64,000 nucleotides of DNA from Synaphobranchus kaupii (Eukaryota; Chordata; Actinopteri; Anguilliformes; Synaphobranchidae). The position numbers and the translations under genes were made by a program. The notes below the pieces were generated by a model. That model worked only from the letters and a program-made list of their open reading frames with translations, was not told where the DNA came from and did no database searches. Position 1 is the first letter of the stretch. The number at the start of each line of letters is the position of its first letter. Of the stretch, positions 32,485 through 43,314 are shown one piece after another. The stretch lies in NCBI GenBank assembly GCA_029718625.1, contig JAINUF010000033.1:1-64000 (forward strand), written 5' to 3'.

Positions 32485-34010
32485 TATTCAGTCACAAAAA
32501 AATGTAATTGCAATAGGTGCCTTTCCTTCATCTAAAGCCTCTGCATGTGCTGATATTTTAAAATATTGTGTCGTTTGGACAGGGTATTAACATTTGTTCA
32601 GGACCAATCAGAGGGACAGGTTGAGTCCTCTTCGGCTCCACGGAGCAGACGCAGTTTGTACAAACGGGCGGCGATAAAGACATCCGGAGCCTCAATTCAG
32701 TTTTTACGAGGCCGTGGAAAGGCAATGGGTGAAGTCACAGTGGCTTTGTCCATATTTTTATACAGTCTGTGATTGAGATGCACTAACCCCATCTATACTC
32801 GAAAGTTAACCATGCTGTGGTGTATTGTGGTATCTCGGATCATGTAAAACGTCTGTCACCGTAGCCTACCTTCAAATGGATGAAACTCTCAACCTGTTTA
32901 CATTAATTATCAGTCAAGCAATTGATTTACTGAATAGCAAATAAATACAGGAAGTTTTGTGTGCTAGCATATTTCTTTGTGTCAAAATCGTGGAGCATTT
33001 AAATATGTAGGACAGCCCGTGCACTGGAATAAAGCATTTAAACCGAACATATTCTCAACCTGTTTACGTTTATTTTGCTTGCTTATGTCAATCAAACTTC
33101 CCTGAATAATCAATAACAATTATGTAGTCTATAGGCTAATGATTAACAAATGACAATGACAAAGAGATAGGCCTAACTAACGTGAGATTGTTTAATAAGG
33201 GTGGTAATAATTCTGAATAATTAACTGGCAAAAGATCCCAACGTTTTCTCTGAGTTGCACGTTAGCATTGCGTTTTCTCCTCATCACGTTAAAGAATGTC
33301 ATTAATTTAAGCACTCGATTTAATCAAAACTAATTAAACATTAGAAAGCATACATTTAAACAGGAAAACCTCTTAAATTGCTGGAACCAGCATTGAGTGC
33401 AATACATGCTTTCAAGCTAGAAAAACAAATTTACCCAAATATGTGCTGTTCATTGATCACTTCGCATGACATAGGCTATTAACGCATTTTGCGTCAGCAC
33501 AAATGTGAATATAGTAAAATGCTGCACACGTTTATTTACCTATTTGTCTTGGTTATTGAGAAATTCAATTGTTAGGCTAACTGGCAGCCTCCTGAAAAAT
33601 ATTGAGAGACGAGTAGCCTAATAATCCGTTTAAAAGCAAGATTAACTACAGAGAACCTGGTAGGCCTACATCCTACAGTATACGCTACTCTGTTGCTGCA
33701 TAAAGCAATTTGCTAAACTATGAAATACAAAATAGCAAACTACTACATTAACATGTATTTATTAGCCTATACACCATCTTTTCCATTCTGTATGTCCTTT
33801 TAATGTATAATACCGCGATAAACATTAACGTGACATCACTGAACAGGACGTTCCATGTGAATTGTGGGTAATATGAGCTTGCCGAGTCTGCTCTTTTGCA
33901 GACTCGTTCCCTTGAGAAAAGTTGAGGGTGGAGGGGCTATGTCACAAACTTCACTTGACTTTCTAACGGATTGGACTCACACTTAAAATGGAGACTGAGG
34001 GTACATCCTG

Positions 34011-34697
34011 GGCCGTGTCCGAATCAGCACTCTTCCACACTGTTGAGTAGCCTTGGTGAGTAGATAGGACGAGAAAGTCGTAGAGTACGCAAATTCTTTT
34101 CAAATTGCAGTATACTTCAAACACCCGGATGACACACTTACTTCCGGGGTTTAGCTGAGTACATTCGGGAGCACACTTTTCAAGAAGTACACGAACATTT
34201 TGGTCACATGAATATGACGTTTTAAAAAAATGAGGCGCAGCTTCGCTGACGTTTTCCTTCAACTACAACAAAAACAACACGTGACATGGCAGCGCAAGAG
34301 TGGGACGCAGGGTTGCCAGATCTTGTAAGACTTTCCAGCCAAATGGAGACTCAAAACTAGCCCAATTTATAGGGTATTTTAACCTAAACCAATGTATTTT
34401 AAATAGAAATCATCATGTTTTTACTTTTTAAAATAAGTGCGTGCTTTGCGACTTTTCATTTTTACTCGTGACTGCACTTTGAAAGTATCCCAATTTAGCT
34501 GTAAAACCGCGGACATGGCAACACTGGTGGGACGTCTTATGACCTGCTTACGACACTTCCACAGTACGGTTTGGAAATAGTATAGCGGATATTTTTTGCG
34601 TCTTGCTAAACAGTGCACATTAAACAGCGCACTTTTGCCAGTGCACTCTTCGCAGGAGACAGGGCGCAGTAGATAGAGCTCTGATTCGGACACAGCC
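34011..34697. mobile_element. MITE with GGCYGTGTCCGAATC ends, copy A, TSD CTG
   Basis: The 687-bp element has inverted ends GGCCGTGTCCGAATCAG and complement. CTG stands at 34008-34010 and 34698-34700. It is closely similar to 34784-35488. The 3-bp duplication suggests PIF/Harbinger. It is inserted in the larger TIR element 31298-34768. Confidence 0.8.
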
Positions 34698-34783
34698 CTG
34701 GTCTCAAAAAAAGTGAAGTTTGCAAGTGAAGTTTACAAGGGTGGAGGAAAACTGGATTGGGACGCAGCCTGAGATGTGAGACG

Positions 34784-35488
34784 GGCCGTGTCCGAATCAG
34801 CACTCTTCCACCCTGTTGAGTAGCCTTGGTGAGTAGATAGGGCGAGAAAGTCGTAGAGTATGCAAAAACTTTTCTAATTGCAGTATACTTCAAACACCCG
34901 GATGACACACTTACTTCCGGGGTTTCGCTGAGTACATTCGGGAGCACCGATAGTTCTGTGGGGAGCACACCTTTCAAGAAGTACACAAACATTTTGGTCA
35001 CATGAATATGACGTGAAACTTTGTTTTTTTTTAAATGAGGCGCAGCTTCGCTGACGTTTTCCTTCAAATACAACAAAAACAACATGTGACATGGCAGCGC
35101 AAGAGTGGGGCGCAGGGTTGCCAGATCTTGTAAGACTTTCCAGCCAAATGGAGACTGAAAACTAGCCCAATTTATAGGGTATTTTAACCTAAACCAATGT
35201 ATTTTAAATAGAAATCATCATGTTTTTACTTTTTAAAATAAATGCATGCTTTGCGACTTTTAATTTTTACCCGTGACTGCACTTTGAAAGTATCCCAATT
35301 TAGCTGTAAAACCGCGGACATGGCAACACTGGTGGGACATCTTATGACCTGCTTACGATACTTGCACAGTGCGGTTGGAAAACAGTATGGCGGATATTTT
35401 TTGCGGACTGCTAAACAGTGCACATTAAACAGCACACTTCTGCCAGTGCACTGTACGCAGGAGACAGGGCTCTGATTCGGACACAGCC
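34784..35488. mobile_element. MITE with GGCYGTGTCCGAATC ends, copy B, TSD ACG
   Basis: The 705-bp sister of copy A is flanked by ACG at 34781-34783 and 35489-35491. The two copies differ by point changes and small indels. Different target triplets show two separate insertions, not a tandem duplication. Confidence 0.82.
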
Positions 35489-35639
35489 ACGATTTGTATC
35501 TGGTGCTATCCCTTAAACGCCTTTGTTACTTCGGTCGGAGCCACGATTCTTTTCGTCCTCCAAAGGCGGCGATAAGCACTCACATGCGGTAATCTGCTGG
35601 TAGCATTGCTACTAAGATACTGATATCGTTCTTTGGCAT

Positions 35640-36140
35640 TTGCTAGTGCTAAACTTGGCTATTGTTTACGTTTAGCATATGATGCAGCTAAGCACGCGAT
35701 GCTTACGCGTTTATTTGTACTCGGGGAACCAGTGCTTACCCCACCGCTGATTATGTCTATCCTGGTGTGGTCACCCCAGTGAGACATGTTCTATTCTGTG
35801 AACAGGTTTGTGTACAGCGGGTACAGGTTTGTATCCTTTCTGTATTTCACTGACTCCAGATATACAGAGGTATATATATGTATATACGTTCTTTTTGTAC
35901 TCGGGGAACTGGTGTTTACCCTGGTGCTGATTATATCTATCCTGGTGTGGTCGCACCCCAGTGAGATTTTCTTTTGTTATTTTCTAACGCTAAACTTGCC
36001 TATGGTTTACGCGTAGCACATACTGCGGTTAAGCACGCAGTGCTGCCGCATTTAAGTAGTACTCGGGGAAGCAAAGTTTACCCCAGTGCTAATTATATCT
36101 GTCCTGGCGTGGTTATACCCCAGTGAGATTTTTCTTTTTT
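35640..36140 (+). repeat. Degenerate tandem repeat of about 170 bp, 2.5-3 copies
   Basis: Blocks containing TACTCGGGGAA, CCCCAGTGAGA and TATCCTGGTGTGGT recur around 35720-35785, 35897-35965 and 36058-36128. TTTACGYKTAGCA and TTAAGCACGC blocks stand between them. No coding or RNA identity is assigned. Confidence 0.65.
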
Positions 36141-36739
36141 CACAATCTGTGAGCGGGTGCGCTTCATTGGTTGATTCTAAGATACTGGGTATCGATTCTA
36201 AGATAGCAGGTCGCGTAATTCCATCCCTTACAAAAAATAAGTTTATAAAAGAAGGCCTATGTCTTTACACTTTTTCTGAACTAAATCCCAGACAGTGTAG
36301 GCTACTTAAAGTGCACTTTCATTTTACTTTGCAGAAGTAAATTCAGATCACGGTTTCAAATAGGCTACTTCAAGTCTATCAATTTAGGATAATGGCCTAC
36401 AAGTTTAGAAGTAGTTCATAAATGGTAGTAGCCTATACTTAACGTTTTAATTGGGATGGGAGATATGCCATCCGCCAAGTTACTGCTTGGCGGGGCATAC
36501 CCCATACCTATACAGCACAGAGAGTTTGGCACTTTTCAGGGTTTCCTACAGAAGTAACCACAATGACCACAGACTCTCAGCCCTTAAAAACATTAACTTA
36601 TGTATGTTCTGACCTCATGTAACCACAGAGCATTCAGATAGAACTTCACACATCCACACAATAAAGCCCCAAACTTTGGTTATTTTGCGGTTTTTCTCCT
36701 TCTGCTTCTTCTTCTTCCCATTTTTCCTGCCCATTTCAT

Positions 36740-37235
36740 GAAGCTACTGTGGCCTACTGGTTACAGTTGCTGCCTCTCACACAGAGGATTGGGGGTTCCA
36801 GCCCAACAGGACACAAATTTATTTTTGACAAAAACAATGTGCAACTGTTAAATACTTTTCATTTATTGCTTACTGTTATTATTTTCACATTAACAAACAT
36901 ATTTTTATTGCAATGGCAAAAGACGTTTCCAATATTAACTGTTCAATGTTTCACTTGTATTTAATTTGTACAACAGCGAAATGGTGAAAGTCAGACGGAC
37001 ACTGACAAATGGCCTATAGCCTATATCACGTGATTTTATCCCTTTGGTCTTCTGGTTAGCGTCAAGCCGTAGAATGCGAGAGACGTGGGTTCGTACTCCG
37101 CCTGGTTGGTACCAGAGTGTAATTTCATTTTGGACTCAAACAGTGTGCACATGTTCTGGTTTTCCTCATGTTTTTTTATTGCAAAGGCAAAGACACGTTT
37201 ACAATATTAACTGTTCACTTGTATTCTGTTAGTTA
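36740..37235 (+). mobile_element. Two tRNA-like SINE heads in tandem
   Basis: Two related units begin at about 36745 and 37030. Each has an A-box-like TGGTTA segment and a B-box-like GGGTTCG or GGGTTCC, followed by a shared tail (TTTTTATTGCAA, ATATTAACTGTTCA). The heads are too diverged and lack paired acceptor stems, so I do not call tRNA genes. Confidence 0.5.
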
Positions 37236-38640
37236 AACAATTCAGTCACTGGACACTACAGTAATGCAATAGGCTAGCTAACGTTATGGGAACAGGTTTT
37301 CCATGGCCATTTGTCAACAAAAAAAAAAGTTTCAACGCAGAATATCATCTGGTTAACATCGCGTTGTTGCACTAATGTAAAAAAATAATTATATAAATAA
37401 CTGTGCTATTGGCTACATATTTTAATCTCACACAAATGCAGACAAAAAAATTTGTCTGTGTGGAGCCAGCTGTGCTCTTGTGCCGCGGTCATGTCTAGAC
37501 TCACTGTGGAAACCGAACCTTCAACGCTCACCTCGGCCAACATTTCTTTATTATGTCTTCATTCATTTCTTCACTTCATCTCTGTTCAGTTTATCCTTTT
37601 CACGCATAACATAACGTCACCATAAAATTAACTACTAGGAAAATTAAGAATTTAGGATAATACATTAAGAATTGATGATAACCTACTATAAACTGCAATC
37701 CCTTAAGAGATCGGATTTATAAACCTCCAATTACCCAAAAATCTGTTTCAAGGTTAGTCACTTAAAAAATTTAGAATAGCCTCCGAACATTGCTCTAGAC
37801 TACACTACTCTGCAGACAATGTAGCTTACTGCAAAACACTTTTAATTATAATAATAAGAAGAATAATCTCTGGTAGGCTACTTTCTTAGTAGTATCTATT
37901 GTTTTCTTTCTGGCTAAGATTCCTGGGAAATATGCATTGTCCAATTAAGCTTGTCAGCCAACGTTAGTTTTGCCAGAGAAACGTCAGTCAGGAAGCAGGT
38001 ACAAGCTAGGCTACTACGAAGCGAATCAACATGCCTTATACATCCATTGCACTACAGAAAACTAAACTATTCATTGTATTTCATTAGACATTAAATACAG
38101 CTCATCGACAAACTCTGTTAATGTAATTGTGGGCTATCGGTAATAGGAGAAATGTTCTCATTCTCATCAGTACAGGGCATTATGCTTACGCGAATGTCTG
38201 CATGCATTTATTTTGAATGCATGTATTCTGTATGCATGTCTCTCTCGATGTCATTATCTTCATGCATTATTCATCATTAGTTAGCAATCAAAAATAAGTG
38301 ATATCTGATCAAAAATGTCTCAGAAGTAAAAAAAGGCAAGTTACTCACGCATAGCCTACAGAGCGCTGTCTATAAGTCCTTAATTCCAACTTGCAAAAAC
38401 TAGGCCTGCCTTTAAAAGTATTGATATTAAAATGTGGCCAAGTTACAACTAACAATATTGCCTATTGTAGCTCACACTAAATAAACTAGCTCTATTCCAA
38501 AGCAATGCTATCCAAACTTTCCTAAATTATAGGACGGCATTCCTGCTAGCTGCAGCTCTGCGCTCTCTCCATCAGCGTGTCTGAGGTGGAGGCCGGCTGA
38601 CTCATCTACATGCCTATGTAGATGTCCGCCATTAAAATAA
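37236..38640. other. No recognisable feature
   Basis: AT-rich sequence without coding, RNA or transposon-border signals that I can detect. Confidence 0.4.
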
Positions 38641-38796
38641 CATGTAAACAACTGCGACATGACTTTAGACCAGGTTTGTGGTGGTTTTAGCGCAAGCGCT
38701 TTCTGCTGGCTCAAGATAGCAATACGCCAAAAATTATCCTGGCCACTCCTCATCTTAAGACCAACATGCCCAGTTCACTTGCAATGGGCGCAAGAA
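38641..38796 (-). repeat. Empty-site copy of the repeat at 249-893
   Basis: The reverse complement matches 249-375 joined directly to 862-893, with a single CTG in place of the 486-bp MITE. It is the pre-insertion form of that locus. Confidence 0.85.
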
Positions 38797-39082
38797 TACA
38801 TGGTATATAACCGACATGAGCGCTAGGCGCTATAATGAACCCTGCGCCGGGTGTGAGATAGTAAAGAGACTTGTGTTTGGGTTAGCGCCGCTTAGCGCCG
38901 GGTGTAAGAAAGGGCCCCAACTGGTTAAGCTAAGACATCACTAATAATATTGTGCTCAACCGCTAATTTTTTCAAAGTAAATCCAACGATGTATTTGTTT
39001 ACTTCATAATATTGTGTGCAACTACTGTCCAGCAATTATTTTTTGATTGTGTCATGACAGTTGTCAATATGTGATGTATTAA

Positions 39083-39489
39083 AGGTTGTATCAGCGATTT
39101 TGGGTGACGTCACTTCTGAAGCGAAATCCCAAAACATACTTATGAATAATTATGTTATGTTTTAAAAAATAGTGTTCAAGCATCCAGAATTATAACCACG
39201 TTAATAACGTTTGTAAGAAACCAAACCGTTTGTAAATCCGTCAAGATTTCAGCGAGATAAGAGTATTAGCGTTTGTGCAGATCATTGTGATTGGTTGGAA
39301 TACTGTTTATTTTGGTTTTGAGTGGTTGGTAGTACCATTTGTTTTTGTGTACGATCTCGGAGCATAGGCTGCCTACAGAGACGCGGTTTTTTGACGGCCT
39401 GCTTATGGGGCGGGCAGCTAGCGGATCGTGAGGAAAAATCAGATGAATGTGATCATTTATGTTTCTACCCAAAATCGCTGATACAACCT
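39083..39489. mobile_element. TTAA-type MITE
   Basis: The 407-bp element has inverted ends AGGTTGTATCAGCGATTTTG and complement and is flanked by TTAA at 39079-39082 and 39490-39493. TTAA duplications are typical of piggyBac and Kolobok elements. No coding capacity. Confidence 0.8.
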
Positions 39490-39509
39490 TTAATATGTTC
39501 TTTTTTAAA

Positions 39510-39905
39510 AATATATAATTTATTTCAGATTTTTCCCCATTTTCTCCCAATTTAGTAGCCAATTGAACCCCTATTCTATCAATTATCCCCGTGTGTAGCA
39601 ACCGCTAGAGAATCGCCGCCACGAGCCCTGTCAGTCGGTAGTAGGAGAGAGGACGCCCCGCCCTCTCCATGACGCGGCCCCTCCAAACCTGACCATGATT
39701 CCAACTCGCCCAGGGCCACACTTGCGCGCGACGACTCTCTCTCCGAGTCCTTCCCGCCGGGAGCAGCTGCCAATTGCCGCTCCCTCAGCCACCGGCCATG
39801 CTCGGAACTGGCTGGACCGGGTATCGAACCCCCGATCCTCAGGGCGCAACTGCACAGACTAAAAAGTCGGTGCCTTTGTCCGCTATGCCACCGCGGCGGC
39901 GTATT
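39510..39905 (-). mobile_element. tRNA-derived SINE, minus strand
   Basis: Reading the minus strand from 39905, the head has A-box-like GGTGGCATAGCGGACAAAGG and B-box GGTTCGATACCCGG with plausible spacing. A long GC-rich body follows and an AT-rich tail near 39510-39560. Compared with the 9985 SINE this is a different family with an intact B box. Confidence 0.65.
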
Positions 39906-39978
39906 AATATGTTCATTGCCTTCCCCACCACCCAAGAGCAAATAGATTCACAAAGGGAGGATTTTGCAAAGGCAAATG

Positions 39979-42316
39979 TATGGTAGGCCGAACAGTTAAA
40001 AAGCCGACGCAAAGTAGACACCGTATATCCAGTTGCTCTGCGCTACCCAGTTTTTAAGCGAGATATATCCAGTTAACAAGACACTACCTATCCAGTCATC
40101 CTGCGCCACCCAGTGGATATCGCGAGATACCCAGTGGACAGCTCCACTTATCCAATTGGGCAGCGCGAGCGATCCAACTGGGTAGCTCTGCGCTATGCAA
40201 CTGGATCACGCGGGATGTCGAACTGGGTAGCTCTGTGCTATTCAACTGGGTCGCGCGGGATGTCCGGTTCGGTAGCACGAGATGTGAAATTGGGTAGCAC
40301 CACGCTATTCAGCTGGATATCTCTCTAGAATTAGCCTACCGGATATATGTATCTCGTTTGGCCGTATGAATTGTTAAACAAACAAAGCTTGCAAGTAATT
40401 TGTCTAATCTATAAAAATAAAAAAAAGTCTTCAACTACAATTTATGTGACGCCATTATATCATATAGACAATTTACTCGCTGGTTAAATGTTTAGTTATG
40501 CTGTTTGTTACAGTGGCTAGCGAAGCTGGCTGGTCACCAGGGCTAGCTAAGTGTTATTGTCTGTATAAAGTGCGTTGGCCTATGTGTGTTTTGTTGACAG
40601 TAGTGTAGCTAGATAGCCACAGTAGAGCTAGCTAGGTCATGCAATATGTTTATGATGACAGTTTGCAGTATTATCGCCAGTCCAGTATAGCCTAATGCTT
40701 GAAGTCTCTGCGTTTGAGTCAGTGTAATCCTCTGTGTACTGAGAACATTTGCTTGCAATAAAAGAAACGAGTGAATCCGCCAGGTCTGTCTTTAGATGCG
40801 GTCGCATTATATTATTAATGCATAGGTGTCAACCTCTGGAAAGAGCTGCACTTATTTTCACCCCTGCAAAACTGTAGCCTATATATTCACTAAAACCATA
40901 TAGAACATTATCTATCGATTATCTATTAAAATCACTAGCCACCACAGTTATTTGTCTGATTCAAGTTTATTTTATATATTCCTGTATTTAGCTTTTCACA
41001 TAATAACTGTGTAGCTACAAATTCATTAAGGTGCTCATTTTAAAACAGGTAAACAGACACCAACAATGACTGACCCCACACACTTACAATCCAGTGCAGG
41101 AGAGAGATACATAGATACCACATTTCCTAAATTATGCAATAGTCGTGTTATGCACTTTTAATGCAGTTTTGCAATCTTACTAGCCTACATAACAGCTTTG
41201 ATAGCCTAAGTAGGCAACGTTAGCATTAATGTAGCCTACATATGGTTATAAAATTAGCTCTCATCTTACTTTGAATAATTTTCTAGTAACAGTTAACATT
41301 AAGTTAGATGGGTTATTTTACAATGAAACTTGTAGTAGCTTCGATAAATTGAGTCATCCACCACATTAATACGTCATGGAACATAATCAAAATTGCATAA
41401 ACATTAACATTGTCCAGTCATAACCATTTAACTGTTCGCTAGGTTAATTAACGTTAGATAGTTGTTGGGTATCTTGTGAGCTACTGCGTCTTTGTGGTTC
41501 GTTGTCATAAACATTACAGTCCTGATGCCGCTAGTCTAGCTACTTGCTTTCCTCGCAGCCCCCGAAATCGAGAGTAGCTATATAGCAGAGAGAGGGAGAA
41601 ATAAAATGTGATTGCTGCGTTTGAATGAATTATTTTGGAAAATGTTATAAAACAAAAAAACCTATATAGACAAGATTTCCCGTATCATAACCTCATACGC
41701 CTGCATACCTTCAAAAAGGTGGAAACCCATATTTTATACGGGCAAACCGTAGCTATGGGTTGACAGTGAGTAGCCTACCCATTTCAGGGTTGGACAACAC
41801 AGGCTAGAGAACACAAGCTAGCAAAATATGAAAGGGATTATTCTCTTAAATAAATTGCATATTTAGCCTGTTGTTTAATTTTTGCTGTTGTTAAAAATAC
41901 CAGAAACGGCTCTTTGAACTAACTAGGCCTATTTCATTTTATGAATGTGATTAATTACACACTTATTTTATTTAAAACAATAGTGTTTGCTTCTTCATGT
42001 CTGCATTCAGACCAGTCTCTGCTCATGTTCAATGACTGTTTCCCATATTCCTAAACTAAAAATCGGTTAAGTTCTTCCAAATATCGTTGTCTTTGGAATT
42101 ACAGTGTGAAAATTTAAATGACAAACTTTGATTATCGTTATGATTCAAATGACCCTACACACTTTGGTTTTACGTAAATTTCATGTGAGAGATTCCTGTC
42201 CAATCAGCGACATCAAATTGGGTATCTTCGAGCTATCCAACTGGGTGGCGCACGCTGTCCAACTGAATATGTGGTGTCTAGTTTACGTCGGCTTTTGAAC
42301 TGTTCGGCCTACCATA
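39979..42316. mobile_element. 2.3-kb TIR element with 6-bp target duplication CAAATG
   Basis: The ends (TATGGTAGGCCGAACAGTT, then AAGCCGACG) and the complement at 42316 are inverted repeats of about 40-50 bp. CAAATG stands at 39973-39978 and 42317-42322. Subterminal sequences on both sides carry CCAACTGGGT-type repeats. No transposase frame is visible in 40330-42190, so it is non-autonomous or unknown. Confidence 0.65.
40025..40325 (+). repeat. Degenerate tandem repeat, CAACTGGGTAGCTCTGCGCTAT type
   Basis: Six or more imperfect units of about 40-45 bp alternate CCAACTGGGTAGCTCTGCG and CGCGGGATGTC segments in the left subterminal region of the TIR element. A short counterpart (CCAACTGGGTGGCGCACG) stands at the right end (42236-42258). 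Confidence 0.7.
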
Positions 42317-42329
42317 CAAATGGGGTTAT

Positions 42330-42690
42330 TAAAGGCACTATCGCTGAGAGGTTCAAAATGTATACCTCCACAGACATTTTTTTAGTAGAAAGCTGGCAAC
42401 CCAGGGGGCAGGTAAGAAACGGGTCATTAGAATATCATGCTCTGTGCTTTCCACTCTCCTTCAGGTGAAAGCGCACATCAAACTAGCCTACAAGCTATGC
42501 TATGAACGTTCTGCCCTTTTCTTTTGCATAATTTCTCCAATTAAAATTTAAACGGTAATAGGCCTATGTAGATTGTGGTACGAGCATACGTTAGGTATAA
42601 TAGCCTGCCATGAATTATACTTTATTGATTGTGGTGGACCATAAAATTATTGAAAAAACTCATAATAAATAGGCGTACTATAATTGTAAG
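42330..42690. repeat. Repeat related (inverted) to 56640-56900
   Basis: Segments with GGTGAAAGCGCACATCAAAC, AATTTCTCCAATTA and GTGGACCATAAAA recur inverted at 56700-56850. It is probably a MITE family; borders are not clear here. Confidence 0.5.
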
Positions 42691-43314
42691 GGGGCGTGAC
42701 GTGTGAGGTTCGAAGGGACCACACGCAGCGAAGGTTGGGAAAAAGATTTTTGGAAAAAGCTCTAAGAGCCACTGAGACGGAGAGACCCCGTATATAAGGA
42801 AATATAAGGACAACACAAATAACCTAGTTCCCACTCTCGACTGGAGGGAAATAGTAAGGGAACTAGGAAAAAGGGGCGTAACTAAAAACGACCCGAATAA
42901 CCGGGGGAACGCCACACGAGAGCAAAGAATCTCGAGCTCGGAAAACACAACAAGCTAAAAAACACTGAATATATACGCAAACAGTATACAAAACAGTGAA
43001 CAACGAGGTGCTAACGTGGAATGAGAGAAGGAGCTGCCTCGGAGGTAACAAATAAAAAGAACAAAAACTAGAGCCAATCAAAGGGAGAATGCAATAAGCG
43101 AAAAATAACTCCCTAGCTCTAAACGGAGCGAACTGCTTGTTGCAGGAATAGAAGGGAAGCAGTCTCTGTGTCCTAACCTACCGGCAGTGTGCCAAACGCA
43201 AGACATGCGAACACTAATGGCCCTACATCTCAATAACCGGGTGCACGGCACACGAGAGCAACAAATCTCGAGCTCGGTAAAGACAACGAGCTAACAAACA
43301 CACTGAATACCCAA
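42691..43314. repeat. Flanking repeat of the L2 insertion, left copy
   Basis: The sequence around 42970-43240 (GCTGCCTCGGAGGTAAC, AACTCCCTA, ACCGGCAGTGTGCCA, AATGGCCCTACATCTCAATA) recurs in the same orientation at about 46965-47195. The L2 thus lies within a direct-repeat region of unclassified repetitive DNA. No coding capacity. Confidence 0.55.

Larger units (their letters stand above)
31298..34768. mobile_element. TIR element with GTCCCAATCCAG ends, heavily nested
   Basis: The left end (GTCCCAATCCAGTTTTTTCT, then ACCCTCGTAAACTTCA) and the right end at 34708-34768 (complement, ending GGGACGCAGCC) are inverted repeats of about 60 bp. Inside are the 57-bp minisatellite and the MITE at 34011-34697. 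No transposase is seen; 32590-33900 shows no feature. The left outermost bases merge with the end of MITE copy 2. Confidence 0.55.

Noticed and set aside
31336..32590. Open frames of 292-372 codons on both strands
   Set aside because: By-product of the 57-bp minisatellite; all frames share the same period.
36740..37110. tRNA genes
   Set aside because: A- and B-box-like parts are present, but cloverleaf stems do not pair and both units share a SINE-like tail.
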